Of a stretch of DNA of 64,000 bases, positions 7,206 to 15,247 are shown piece after piece. Made by a program: the position numbers and the translations under genes. This stretch comes from Peribacillus simplex (GTDB taxonomy: Bacteria > Bacillota > Bacilli > Bacillales > DSM-1321). The first letter of the stretch is position 1; each line of letters opens with the position of its first letter. The notes beneath the pieces were generated by a model. That model worked only from the letters and a program-made list of their open reading frames with translations, was not told where the DNA came from and ran no database searches. The stretch covers positions 3,066,001 through 3,130,000 of the forward strand of contig NZ_CP126106.1 of assembly GCF_030123325.1 (NCBI RefSeq), read 5' to 3'.

Positions 7206-8831
7206 TTAAACGGCAACTTCCGTTAATATATCATCAAGCTTACTTTGTAACTTGGATATCCCTACCCTTTCCACAAAATCAAGAAAGGTTTCTGATAGAA
7301 GTTTTGTTTCTTTGAAAAATAGGATCAGTTCTTTCAGAACATGATAGAGCTGTTCAGCTTCCACTTTTCCTTTAAGTTTTTCATTGAACTTACCACCTTC
7401 ATTCAGCGTTCCACCGACGTATATCTCAAAAGCTTCAACCATCTTTTTGTCCTGGTTTTTCATTTTTATGCCTTGAAGCCCTATTTCAGCGATGGCTCTT
7501 TGACCGCAATTGTTCGGACAACCGACCATATGCATCCTTACAGGTACATCGAGATCTATTTCCTTGTCCAGTGATTCAGAAATGGTCCTCATTCGGTTTT
7601 TTGTTTCAACAAGCGCCAGGTTGCAATACTCGATACCCGTACAAGAAACGGAATAACCAATGAATTTCTTTGGTTGATATGGAAATCTTTCAAAGATGGA
7701 TTCCTGCTTTAATTCCTCAAGTTTTGCATCCGGCACATTGGGAATGATTAGATTTTGGGAATTACAGTTGCGGATTTCACCATTTCCATATTTTTTCGCA
7801 AGTTCGGCAAACTCGATCACTTCGTCTGGATTTAGTCGACCAACTGGTATATTGACTCCAACATAGTTCAGACCATCTTGCTTTTGTTTATGGATGCCAT
7901 AGAAATAACCTGCATTCCATCCCTTCACCGCGCTTTCTCCCTTTTCAGGAAGCGGACCGGTGTATTCCAGCAATTTTTCCTTGAATTGTTCAGGACCCCA
8001 GTCAGCAACAAGGAATTTCAAACGCGAGCGATGACGCTTTTCACGGTACCCAAAGTCACGGAATATCGTCGTGATGGCGGCCGCTACTTCCACTGTTTTT
8101 TCAGGTAAAATGAATAAATCAAGTTCTTCTGCCAGCATCGGAACGGAGGAAAGCCCCCCGCCCACTTTCACGTGAAAACCAACTTCCGTTACCCCATCGA
8201 TTTCTTTAGTGGCTGGATTGAATGAAACACAGTTGATTTCAGCATTTGAAGCATTATGGATATTAGCACTGATGGACATTTTATATTTCCTCGGAAGGTT
8301 CGAATAGTCTTCGTTAAGGCGGAAATACTCAAATACATCATAAAGGACCTCGCGTGTATCAAAAAGTTCATCGGGATCGATGCCTGCCAATGCATTCCCG
8401 ATGATATTACGTGTGATATCACCACAAGCACCAGCCGTAGTCATTCCAACCTTTTCCAATCGATTTAAGATATCCGGGACTTGTTCGATAGTCAGCCAGT
8501 GGAATTGAATGGCTTGACGGGTTGTAATATCATATACATCCCTTCCGTAATCTTTAGCGATGTTAGCTAGAGTTATCTGTTGATCATACGTCAGGATACC
8601 TCCGGGAATAACGACACGCATCATCCAGTAACCAGCTTCTTTTGGCCGTTGCAGGTATAGACCTGCCCACTTGAACATATCCCAATTCTCTTTAGGGATG
8701 GAATCAAAACCATTTGCAGCGTAATTTGGAATATCATCGAATATCTTCAATCCGTCTTTTTCCAATTTCCAGATTTCCGTTTTATTTTTAGCGATTAGTG
8801 GATTTTCCGACCAAAATTTCTCGTAAACCAT
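7206..8831 (-). CDS. Siroheme/4Fe-4S sulfite (or nitrite) reductase, ferredoxin type
   Basis: 541-aa protein with two NirA/Sir ferredoxin-like half domains. The siroheme-4Fe-4S motif is seen as CTGIEYC and, about 40 residues later, CPNNC, the four cysteines that hold the cluster and siroheme. TTRQAIQFHWL near residue 103 is the conserved basic anion-binding segment. It replaces the CysJI (NADPH flavoprotein/haemoprotein) pair of B. subtilis with a single-chain enzyme presumably fed by ferredoxin. The family also contains nitrite reductases, but the flanking cysC-sat-cysH genes argue for sulfite to sulfide reduction. No electron donor gene is present in the window. Confidence 0.9.
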   Translation of the reverse strand: MVYEKFWSENPLIAKNKTEIWKLEKDGLKIFDDIPNYAANGFDSIPKENWDMFKWAGLYLQRPKEAGYWMMRVVIPGGILTYDQQITLANIAKDYGRDVYDITTRQAIQFHWLTIEQVPDILNRLEKVGMTTAGACGDITRNIIGNALAGIDPDELFDTREVLYDVFEYFRLNEDYSNLPRKYKMSISANIHNASNAEINCVSFNPATKEIDGVTEVGFHVKVGGGLSSVPMLAEELDLFILPEKTVEVAAAITTIFRDFGYREKRHRSRLKFLVADWGPEQFKEKLLEYTGPLPEKGESAVKGWNAGYFYGIHKQKQDGLNYVGVNIPVGRLNPDEVIEFAELAKKYGNGEIRNCNSQNLIIPNVPDAKLEELKQESIFERFPYQPKKFIGYSVSCTGIEYCNLALVETKNRMRTISESLDKEIDLDVPVRMHMVGCPNNCGQRAIAEIGLQGIKMKNQDKKMVEAFEIYVGGTLNEGGKFNEKLKGKVEAEQLYHVLKELILFFKETKLLSETFLDFVERVGISKLQSKLDDILTEVAV

Positions 8832-8847
8832 TACATTTCCTCCTTGA

Positions 8848-9447
8848 TTAGATCGCTTTCTTTGCTGACAAATAGCCGATTACCTGTTCAACGCACTCTT
8901 CAATGCTGTATTGGTCGGATTCTAAAATGATTTCCGGTTGTTCTGGTTCTTCGTATGGAGAGTCGATTCCGGTAAAATCTTTAATGATTCCTTTACGCGC
9001 CTTGTCATATAGACCTTTTGGATCACGCACTTCACACTCTTCGATCGGACACTTTATGTATACTTCAATAAACTCCCCTTCTTCGAGTAAATCACGTACA
9101 ATCTGCCGATCTGCCCTGAATGGAGATATAAAGGCAGTCAATACGAACTGCCCACTATCCACGAATAACTTGGAAACCTCACCGATCCGCCTAATATTCT
9201 CGGTTCGGTCCTCTTCAGAAAAACCTAAATCTTTATTTAAGCCGTGGCGAATATTATCACCATCCAAAACATAACTTCGAATATTCCGATTATATAATTC
9301 TTTTGCGACCGCGTTCGCAATCGTTGATTTTCCGGAACCCGAGAGTCCTGTAAACCATAGAACTGTGCTTTCATGCCCGTTTTGCTTCCGGCGGAGCTCC
9401 TTGGTCAATGACGTTTCATGCCAAGTGACATTCGTACTTTTACTCAT
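8848..9447 (-). CDS. cysC: Adenylyl-sulfate (APS) kinase
   Basis: 199-aa P-loop kinase with GLSGSGKS at residues 34-41 and the family segment VLDGDNIRHGLNKDLGFS near residue 61. SPFRADRQIVRDLL near residue 109 and the KCPIEECEVRDPKGLY segment near residue 132 are typical of CysC. It phosphorylates APS to PAPS. Located between sat and the sulfite reductase gene, with a 43-bp gap to sat. The ATG has an AGAGGGGG ribosome binding site. Length matches stand-alone CysC. Confidence 0.95.
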   Translation of the reverse strand: MSKSTNVTWHETSLTKELRRKQNGHESTVLWFTGLSGSGKSTIANAVAKELYNRNIRSYVLDGDNIRHGLNKDLGFSEEDRTENIRRIGEVSKLFVDSGQFVLTAFISPFRADRQIVRDLLEEGEFIEVYIKCPIEECEVRDPKGLYDKARKGIIKDFTGIDSPYEEPEQPEIILESDQYSIEECVEQVIGYLSAKKAI

Positions 9448-9490
9448 ATAATAATCCCCCTCTTCATGTGATCCTTCAATTTATGTCCAA

Positions 9491-10639
9491 TCAGTTATAA
9501 ACTTCATTCTTTTTTAGCCCTTCGATCAACACCTCGATGACCTCTTTACGGCTAAAGGTAGCTGGAGGAACTTCTCCATTGCGCAACATTTCCCTTACTT
9601 TCGTTCCAGACAGGATGACATGATCTTCCTTGCCGTGCGGACAAGTTTTAGCGGAAGCCATATTACCGCATGCTTTACAGTAAAAACTATGTTCAAAGAA
9701 TAATAATGTGATCCCTAACTCATCGGCGTTAAAATTCCCAAAGATTTTTTGGGCATCATATGTGCCATAATAATCGCCGACACCCGCATGATCACGTCCG
9801 ACGATAAAATGGGTGCAACCATAATTTTTACGGACCATTGCATGGAAAATGGCTTCCCTAGGTCCTGCATAACGCATGGCAGCAGGGAAAACTGCAAGGG
9901 AGACGCGATTCTTGGGATAATATTTCTCAAGCAGCACTTTATAACTTTCCATTCTTACATCTGCAGGAATGTCATCGGATTTAGTGGCACCAACAAGAGG
10001 ATTTAAGAATAAGCCGTCGACAATCTCCAATGCTGTCTTTTGAATGTATTCATGTGCACGATGAACAGGGTTCCTCGTTTGGAAACCGACAACCGTTTCC
10101 CATCCTTTTTCAGCAAAAGCTTTTCTTGTCTCGACAGGGTCCAGATAATTAGCTTGAAATTGCGGACGCTCTATTCTCTTAATCAACTTTATTTCCCCGC
10201 CGACATATACATCACCGCGGTTATATACATTTTTCACTCCGGGATGCTTCTCATCATCCGTTTGATATACTAATGTCGCTTCCAATTGCTTATCAGGAGT
10301 GTAAATATCGGAAACGGAGATCACTCCGTATGTTTCACCTTCATGAGTCAATTTTACTTCTTCACCTATAGTAAGGGTTTCTGCAGTTTCTTCGGTCAAA
10401 GGCAGTGTAATCGGGATGCTCCATACATGCCCGCTGCTAAGCCTCATATCCTTGACCACTGCCTCATAGTCACTTTTCGTAAAGAATCCTTTTATCGGGC
10501 TGTAGGCACCAGTGCCTATCAATTCAAGATCACTTAAAGCAATTTCATCGATTTCGATTGACTTTGTTATTTTACTAAAATCATATTTTGGTTCCCAAAG
10601 ATCGATTAATGTTCCTCCGTGCGGTAAACTGATTGTCAT
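9491..10639 (-). CDS. sat: Sulfate adenylyltransferase (ATP sulfurylase)
   Basis: 382-aa homo-oligomeric type ATP sulfurylase. The catalytic QTRNPVHRAHE motif and the GRDHAGVGDYYG motif are intact, as is the C-terminal SGTKVREMLRNGE segment. A CKACGN...CPHG cysteine set near residue 320, found in many bacillar Sat proteins, may bind metal. It makes APS from sulfate and ATP, the first step of assimilation. The ATG is preceded by ATAGGGGG. It lies 29 bp after cysH; no sulfate permease gene (CysP) is found between them, unlike in B. subtilis. Confidence 0.95.
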   Translation of the reverse strand: MTISLPHGGTLIDLWEPKYDFSKITKSIEIDEIALSDLELIGTGAYSPIKGFFTKSDYEAVVKDMRLSSGHVWSIPITLPLTEETAETLTIGEEVKLTHEGETYGVISVSDIYTPDKQLEATLVYQTDDEKHPGVKNVYNRGDVYVGGEIKLIKRIERPQFQANYLDPVETRKAFAEKGWETVVGFQTRNPVHRAHEYIQKTALEIVDGLFLNPLVGATKSDDIPADVRMESYKVLLEKYYPKNRVSLAVFPAAMRYAGPREAIFHAMVRKNYGCTHFIVGRDHAGVGDYYGTYDAQKIFGNFNADELGITLLFFEHSFYCKACGNMASAKTCPHGKEDHVILSGTKVREMLRNGEVPPATFSRKEVIEVLIEGLKKNEVYN

Positions 10640-10668
10640 GCTAATTTCCCCCTATGGTTTCTATTTAT

Positions 10669-11385
10669 TTAAGATAAATGCAATCCGCATTCCGTTTTTT
10701 GGGCTCCTTGCCAACGGCCTGAGCGTAAATCATCTGCATTGAATGCAGGCGCTGTACACGTTTTACATCCAATGCTCGGATATCCATTATCATGCAGGAT
10801 ATTATATGGAAGTCCGTTTTTGTGGGCGTAGCGCCAAACATCTTTCCATGTCCAATGTATGAGTGGACATATTTTAACTGACTTGAACTTATTATCCTTA
10901 TTGATATACTCGGTTAAAGCCCTTGTTTCTGATTGCTCCCTCCGCAGTCCCGAAAGCCAGGCTGTTGCCGTTGAAAGCACATCGGTAAGCGGAATGATTT
11001 TACGGATGTTACAGCACTTATTGGAATCACTAAGCCATAATTCATCCCCATATTCCTCCGCTTGTTCCTCAAGCGTCAAAGCAGGTTTCTTCATTTCGAT
11101 CAAAAGCTTTGGATAGCGCTTTTTCACTTGCTCGATCAATTGGTAAGTCTCCTCAAAATGAACATCTGTATCAAGGAAAACAATTTTTGCCGAAGGGTTG
11201 ACCTTCGCCAATAAATCCGTAAGCACGATGCCTTCAATACCAAAACTGCAAGCATAAATCAGTTTGTTTCCATAATGTTCATTCGCCCATTGCAGAACTT
11301 CCAAAGCACCTTTTGTGTCACTGTCTTCAGGAAATACAGGGAATTCCCCTGAATTGAAATTTTCATAGTTTATTAATCCAGCCAA
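10669..11385 (-). CDS. cysH: Phosphoadenylyl-/adenylyl-sulfate reductase
   Basis: 238-aa PAPS/APS reductase. It has the P-loop-like CSFGIEG segment at residues 46-52, the cysteine pairs C124-C125 and C207-C210 expected to hold a [4Fe-4S] cluster, and the catalytic ECGLH near the C-terminus (C233). The cluster cysteines indicate an enzyme able to use APS as well as PAPS, although cysC in the operon could provide PAPS. Start is TTG with AGGGGG 8 nt upstream. First gene of the cysH-sat-cysC-sir-cobA-sirB-sirC series; upstream lie a terminator-like hairpin, yezD and a SAM riboswitch. Confidence 0.93.
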   Translation of the reverse strand: MAGLINYENFNSGEFPVFPEDSDTKGALEVLQWANEHYGNKLIYACSFGIEGIVLTDLLAKVNPSAKIVFLDTDVHFEETYQLIEQVKKRYPKLLIEMKKPALTLEEQAEEYGDELWLSDSNKCCNIRKIIPLTDVLSTATAWLSGLRREQSETRALTEYINKDNKFKSVKICPLIHWTWKDVWRYAHKNGLPYNILHDNGYPSIGCKTCTAPAFNADDLRSGRWQGAQKTECGLHLS

Positions 11386-11473
11386 CTTTGTAGCCCCCTC
11401 TAAAAACTTGCTGTACCAGGTTGTAACTGTTGATCAATACCCGTTTTAATCTCCCCAGCTCATTTGATTCTAG

Positions 11474-11527
11474 GAAAAAGAGACGAGCCTAACCAATACT
11501 CTCTTTATATCAGTTAAACCCGCCTCT
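11474..11527 (-). terminator. Terminator-like hairpin between yezD and cysH
   Basis: On the minus strand AGAGGCGGGTTTAAC can pair with GTTAGGCTCGTCTCT (about 15 pairs including several G-U wobbles), followed by TTTTTCC. It lies after the yezD stop and before cysH. It could end the yezD transcript partly or serve as a second control point for cysH. Confidence 0.6.
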
Positions 11528-11550
11528 AGTTTTTCTAGTCAGCAGATACC

Positions 11551-11694
11551 TTATTTAATTCTTAATTTTTCATTTCTTTCCATTTGAATGATTTTACCAT
11601 CCTGGACAATAAGTGTAATGGATCCATATTTCATTGAATTAAGCATTTCTTGAAGTCGTTCAAATATTTCTTCAAGCTGATTCTCTTTATCCAA
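11551..11694 (-). CDS. yezD: YezD family (DUF2292) small protein
   Basis: 47-aa protein read from a TTG start with GGAGGA 6 nt upstream: begins MDKENQLEEIFERLQEM and ends with KYGSITLIVQDGKIIQMER followed by NEKLRIK. The GSITLIVQDGKIIQ stretch is the core of the YezD/DUF2292 family as I know it. It has an amphipathic first half and a beta-hairpin-like second half, no membrane segment. Function is unknown in the family; in bacilli it is found with sulfur genes. Here it stands directly downstream of a SAM riboswitch and upstream of cysH, so it is expected to be induced under sulfur or methionine limitation. Confidence 0.85.
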   Translation of the reverse strand: MDKENQLEEIFERLQEMLNSMKYGSITLIVQDGKIIQMERNEKLRIK

Positions 11695-11815
11695 ACCAGT
11701 TCCTCCTTTAAGAAAATCCGCGAATATTTTATTTTCAACGCTGATTAAATGAATTTCTTAGTTTTATAAATTCCATACAACCTAACATTGTTATGGTTTG
11801 CCTGCAATTTTTCCA

Positions 11816-11845
11816 AAAACAAAAATCTTTCCATGATGGAAAGAT
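11816..11845 (-). terminator. SAM riboswitch expression-platform terminator
   Basis: Hairpin ATCTTTCC-atgat-GGAAAGAT followed on the minus strand by TTTTTGTTTTTG. Upstream, AAGATAAGGTAA (overlapping the 3' side of helix P1) can pair with TTACCTT and ATCTT further on, which would use up the terminator's 5' arm; this gives the expected mutually exclusive antiterminator. Confidence 0.88.
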
Positions 11846-11865
11846 CCCAAGGTAAATATCATTAC

Positions 11866-11970
11866 CTTATCTTCCAAAATGATCAACATTTTGTTGGAGG
11901 TAGCACCTTGCATCCATCATGCAGGTTGCTGGACTTCAAAGGGCCAATTCCCTCCGTCGCTCTGGATAAG
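11866..11970 (-). ncRNA. SAM-I riboswitch (S-box leader)
   Basis: On the minus strand the region starts CTTATCCAGAG, continues through GGAGGGA, TGGCCC, the GAAGTCCAGCAACC segment and GGTGCTA, and closes with GATAAG, so P1 is CTTATC/GATAAG. These are the conserved S-box blocks that bind S-adenosylmethionine. A terminator hairpin with T-run follows. The first downstream gene is yezD, then cysH. By family knowledge high SAM stabilises the aptamer and terminates transcription, so yezD and (by readthrough) the sulfate assimilation operon would be turned off when methionine/SAM is plentiful. Confidence 0.95.
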
Positions 11971-12110
11971 TTTTATTATTTTAAATATTAACATATATTT
12001 AATCCTTGTCAATGGAGTTTTCTTATAAAATAACTTGGTTTAATATTATGGATGAACTGTTATTTTTATACACACTATTCAATTTATGATTTTATGTTCA
12101 TTTAAATACG

Positions 12111-12161
12111 AAAATAGACTCGTCTTTTTAGATAAAGTCTCCAAAAAAATGAGTCTATTTT
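12111..12161. terminator. Bidirectional terminator-like inverted repeat after the FMN reductase gene
   Basis: Perfect 11-bp arms AAAATAGACTC / GAGTCTATTTT with a 29-nt loop. It lies about 80 bp after the stop of the FMN reductase gene on the minus strand and upstream of the S-box. AT-rich ends provide T-tracts in both directions. Confidence 0.55.
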
Positions 12162-12239
12162 CATTGATAACCCTATTATTGACGCCTGTTACTACTTAAA
12201 AAAATAATTTCTCGAATTCCGTTTTCCTACTTGAAGTCA

Positions 12240-12773
12240 TTAATTTCTTAACTGTATCGCTTCTATAAATTCTTGAACTTGACTCTGGACGCGATCAATT
12301 AAATGCGAATCATTGATCGGGTTTTCTGAATTCTGTTTATCTATTTCCTTATCAACAAAATAAATGCCCTGCAGCGGCTCGCCTTTTAATATTGAAATTA
12401 ATGGTTTAAGCGCATAATCAATCGCCAACAGATGCCTGTTACTTCCACCAATCATGATTGGCAGCACTGGCTTACCCTTAAAAGCACCTTCTGGCAGCAA
12501 ATCAATCAAAGCTTTCAATACACCTGTATAAGAAGCCTTATAAACCGGTGAACCAATAATGACTCCTCTAGCTGCTTGAATTCTCTCTGAAAGCTTTAAG
12601 ATATCTTCACTGTTATATTTCCCTTGGAATAAATCATCTGCTGAGAAATCCGTAATTGAGAAATAAGCTGTGGTAAATCCTTCTTTTTCGACTAATGATT
12701 GAATATGTTTTAGTGAAATGTCCGTTCTTGATGGAATAGCCGGACTTCCTGATAAAATTACGATATCGCTCAT
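12240..12773 (-). CDS. NADPH-dependent FMN reductase (SsuE/MsuE type)
   Basis: 177-aa flavodoxin-fold protein. The N-terminal ILSGSPAIPSRTD stretch (residues 6-18) is the FMN phosphate loop, and IIGSPVYKASYTGVLKALID near residue 72 is the characteristic second segment of SsuE-like reductases. The family supplies reduced FMN to two-component monooxygenases that release sulfite from alkanesulfonates. No ssuD is next to it, but two LLM-class monooxygenases lie 7-9 kb away and the sulfate genes are adjacent, which supports a sulfur role; this is inference. The ATG has TGGAGGGG before it. Confidence 0.85.
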   Translation of the reverse strand: MSDIVILSGSPAIPSRTDISLKHIQSLVEKEGFTTAYFSITDFSADDLFQGKYNSEDILKLSERIQAARGVIIGSPVYKASYTGVLKALIDLLPEGAFKGKPVLPIMIGGSNRHLLAIDYALKPLISILKGEPLQGIYFVDKEIDKQNSENPINDSHLIDRVQSQVQEFIEAIQLRN

Positions 12774-12931
12774 TTAATACCCCTCCATTGTTACATGATT
12801 TCCAGATAAAATCTTCGTAAAGCATTTCGTGCAGCATGCATTTATCGTAATAGTCTGAAAAATATAAGTCAAATCTTACACTCTGGTTTAATGAAATCAC
12901 AAGTTGACGACATCGACCCTGAATGAAAATA

Positions 12932-12981
12932 AAACGGTCATATTTGCGGCTTGATGCACATGCCCTTCAATATGACCGTTT
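12932..12981 (-). terminator. Terminator of the tetR gene
   Basis: Perfect 13-bp arms AAACGGTCATATT / AATATGACCGTTT with a 24-nt loop directly after the TetR stop; on the minus strand followed by TTTTATTTTC. Confidence 0.78.
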
Positions 12982-12983
12982 CA

Positions 12984-13571
12984 TTATGTATGATTTTGTT
13001 TACCATGAATACCATATACCAAAAGTTGAGCAATGCTCTTAATTCGTTCAGAATTGAAATATGGCTCCTTTTTTTGTTGATGGATCTCATAATGTGTAGA
13101 TAATGCCAATGTAAAAGAAATGATCCCTACATTAAATAGGATAATGTCAGAGATATATTGTATCTCTCCGCTATCTATTCTCTTTTGTATTTCAATATGC
13201 TTGGCATTTGGCTTGAAAATCTGATCTATATATTGCTTTGAAATATCTTGATCGAATTGTGTTTCCCTAAATAATATCGAAAACTGTTCTTTATTTTCAA
13301 GAATTTTTTTTATCATGGTGCAAACATGATTCTCCACTAGTTCATCAGTAGATAGATGGCTAGCACCATCTTCGGATTCCTCTTTTTCATTAGGCGTGAT
13401 AGTAGCCAAAAGCAAATCTTTTTTACTGTCAAAGTATTTGTAAATAGTAGCTTCGGAAACATTGCATGCAGAGGCAATTTCATTCGTTCTTGTCATGTCA
13501 AAACCTTTAGTGGCAAAAAGAGTCCGGGCTACACTTATGATTCGTTCTTTGGTTTGCTGCCCTTTTTTCAA
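12984..13571 (-). CDS. TetR/AcrR family transcriptional regulator
   Basis: 195-aa protein. The N-terminal helix-turn-helix is clear: TKERIISVARTLFATKGFDM then TRTNEIASACNVSEATIYKY and FDSKKDLL (residues about 6-55). The C-terminal ligand domain is not recognised. A TTG at 13571 is preferred because AAGAAGG lies 9 nt upstream; the longer frame would put its start inside that site. The next gene upstream is an SDR dehydrogenase whose promoter carries a strong palindrome, so this TetR may regulate it and itself, but no identical palindrome was found before tetR. Confidence 0.88.
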   Translation of the reverse strand: MKKGQQTKERIISVARTLFATKGFDMTRTNEIASACNVSEATIYKYFDSKKDLLLATITPNEKEESEDGASHLSTDELVENHVCTMIKKILENKEQFSILFRETQFDQDISKQYIDQIFKPNAKHIEIQKRIDSGEIQYISDIILFNVGIISFTLALSTHYEIHQQKKEPYFNSERIKSIAQLLVYGIHGKQNHT

Positions 13572-13704
13572 AAATATCAACCTTCTTTTATAAAGATAAG
13601 ACCGGCTTAACCAATCTATTTTCCATGATATCTCGATGGTATCAATCGGTCAACATATTACCTTTGATCTATTAGAATTCAATATTCCCATATATCATAA
13701 ATAG

Positions 13705-13733
13705 AAAACATCGTCTGATTGGGACGATGTTTT
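13705..13733 (-). terminator. Terminator of the SDR gene
   Basis: AAAACATCGTC / GACGATGTTTT, 11-bp arms with a 7-nt loop, 12 bp after the SDR stop on the minus strand; a T-run is built into the 3' arm (TTTTC). Confidence 0.8.
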
Positions 13734-13745
13734 CTTTTCAGAAAA

Positions 13746-14492
13746 TCACTTAAAAGATGCATAGCCATCATCGACCATGACTACACTTCCATTAATAGCA
13801 TCCGCTTCCTCTAACGATAATAGATAGACGGCATTCGCAACGGCTTCTGGCTTAAGTAATTTACCGCGCATTTGACTTGCATTCAATTTATCGATGATTC
13901 CCATATCTTTATATCCTTGTATGATAGGAGTGTCAACCCCGCCTGGCGCAATGCCCACTACGCGTATGCCATAAGCACCCAATTCCAAAGCTGCTGTCTG
14001 TGTCATCATTCTTACAGCGCCTTTAGTTGCCTGATAGGCAAAAGTCCCATGGGAAGCTAAGTAGCCAAACACGGAAGCGGTATTTATAATGACTCCCTTG
14101 TTACCTAGCTCCTTCATTTTCCGTCCTGCTGCCATGATTCCAAAGGCAACCCCGTGCTGGTTCACTCCAATCGTTTTGAAGTAACCCTCCATATCTTGAT
14201 CTAGGATCATACCGCCTGCACCAATGCCGGCATTATTAAACATGATATCTATCCTTCCGTATGTTTGCACTGCTTTATTGATTAACGATTCAACATCTTC
14301 CTGCTTAGAAACATCCGTTTTAACAAAGATGGCCTCTCCGCCATCCGCTTTTATCTGTTCAACAGTTTCCTGTCCCATTTCTTCATTAAAATCCGCAACG
14401 ACGACCTTGTCTCCTTTTGCTGCGAATTTATAGCATGTTGCTCGGCCAATTCCGCTTGCTCCTCCTGTAATAACTGCAACTCTTGCTGTCAT
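13746..14492 (-). CDS. SDR family NAD(P)-dependent oxidoreductase
   Basis: 248-aa classical short-chain dehydrogenase. TGGASGIG at residues 9-16 is the cofactor motif, NNAGIG near residue 88 the structural motif, and TASVFG...AYQATK the Ser-Tyr-Lys catalytic set. The acidic residue in VVADFNEE after beta-2 predicts NAD(H) preference. The start at 14492 is chosen because GAGAGGAG lies 7 nt upstream; the longer frame to 14534 would begin inside the operator palindrome. The substrate is unknown; close relatives are annotated as generic dehydrogenases. A 30-bp operator-like palindrome lies 22 bp upstream and the TetR gene is next downstream. Confidence 0.9.
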   Translation of the reverse strand: MTARVAVITGGASGIGRATCYKFAAKGDKVVVADFNEEMGQETVEQIKADGGEAIFVKTDVSKQEDVESLINKAVQTYGRIDIMFNNAGIGAGGMILDQDMEGYFKTIGVNQHGVAFGIMAAGRKMKELGNKGVIINTASVFGYLASHGTFAYQATKGAVRMMTQTAALELGAYGIRVVGIAPGGVDTPIIQGYKDMGIIDKLNASQMRGKLLKPEAVANAVYLLSLEEADAINGSVVMVDDGYASFK

Positions 14493-14513
14493 TTCCATTC
14501 TCCTCTCAACACT

Positions 14514-14543
14514 AAAAAGTATGTGAGTAATCACTTACTTTTT
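14514..14543. promoter_or_regulatory. Palindromic operator upstream of the SDR gene
   Basis: AAAAAGTATGTGA-gtaa-TCACTTACTTTTT: 13-bp arms with one mismatch and a 4-nt centre. The AGTAnGTGA...TCACTTACT form resembles operators of TetR-family regulators of acyl-CoA or lipid genes. It lies 22 bp upstream of the start codon, where bound repressor would block RNA polymerase or its escape. The binding protein is probably the adjacent TetR; this is inference. Confidence 0.7.
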
Positions 14544-14612
14544 CATTATAAAAGTAAAGAATATTGAATTCAAGCAATATGTATTTTTATAGTGTTATGA
14601 GCATTCAAAAGT

Positions 14613-14640
14613 GAAGCTGTCCTATTAATAGGACAGCTTC
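14613..14640. terminator. Terminator of pdxST
   Basis: Perfect 28-bp palindrome with 14-bp arms, GAAGCTGTCCTATT / AATAGGACAGCTTC, just after the pdxT stop. On the minus strand it is followed by ACTTTTGAA, on the plus strand by ATTTGTTT; T-runs are short but the stem is strong. Confidence 0.75.
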
Positions 14641-14646
14641 ATTTGT

Positions 14647-15246
14647 TTAGCAGGTTTTTAATTCGGCCTTACTTATGGATGTCTTCACCATTTCAATGAA
14701 AAGTTGCAGAAAACGATCATCACCTGTTAATTCTGGATGAAACGCACTGACAAGGACATGGTCTTGTCTTGCAGCCACTACATTCTCTTCATAAACAGCC
14801 AATACTTCTACACCTTCTCCAATTCCATCAGCAAATGGCGCCCGGATGAATACTGCCTTATAAGGGTCTTCCATTCCTTTGATTGAAAGTTCAGCCTCGA
14901 AACTATCCCGTTGACGTCCAAATCCGTTTCTTTTCACGGAAATGTCCATCAGTCCAAGATAGGCCTTCTCATCGCCAGTCAATTCATTGGCCGTCAATAC
15001 CATTCCTGCACATGTACCGAAAATAGGTTTTTTATCTTCGAAGAAAGTTTTGATCGGTTCCATAAATCCATAACGATCCATTAGCTTCCTCATCGTAGTG
15101 CTTTCTCCGCCTGGAATGATCAAACCATCGATTTCCAGCAACTGTTCCGGTTTTTTTACTATGATTGCTTGTTCGCCGGCAGCTTTGATTTGGTTCAAGT
15201 GTTCTTCAACTGCTCCCTGTAATCCCAAAACACCGATAGTTATCAT
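14647..15246 (-). CDS. pdxT: Pyridoxal 5'-phosphate synthase glutaminase subunit
   Basis: 199-aa class I glutamine amidotransferase. The start MITIGVLGLQGAVEEH matches the family and begins right after the pdxS stop, with the GGATGG at the end of pdxS as ribosome binding site; the longer frame is less likely. PGGESTTMRKL near residue 46, the nucleophile in GTCAGMV near residue 79 and the histidine in FHPELT near residue 170 give the complete catalytic triad region. It makes ammonia from glutamine and channels it to PdxS for PLP synthesis. Confidence 0.95.
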   Translation of the reverse strand: MITIGVLGLQGAVEEHLNQIKAAGEQAIIVKKPEQLLEIDGLIIPGGESTTMRKLMDRYGFMEPIKTFFEDKKPIFGTCAGMVLTANELTGDEKAYLGLMDISVKRNGFGRQRDSFEAELSIKGMEDPYKAVFIRAPFADGIGEGVEVLAVYEENVVAARQDHVLVSAFHPELTGDDRFLQLFIEMVKTSISKAELKTC

Positions 15247-15247
15247 A

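Larger units (their letters stand above)
11695..12239. other. Leader region with SAM riboswitch; no other gene
   Basis: 545 bp between yezD and the FMN reductase gene. From right to left it holds the inverted repeat at 12111-12161, an AT-rich stretch that should contain the riboswitch promoter, the S-box aptamer (11866-11970) and its terminator (11816-11845). Nothing else coding was seen. Confidence 0.7.

Noticed and set aside
13600..13680. Imperfect palindrome TGATAtctcgatggTATCA upstream of tetR as autoregulatory operator
   Set aside because: Short arms and no similarity to the strong palindrome before the SDR gene.
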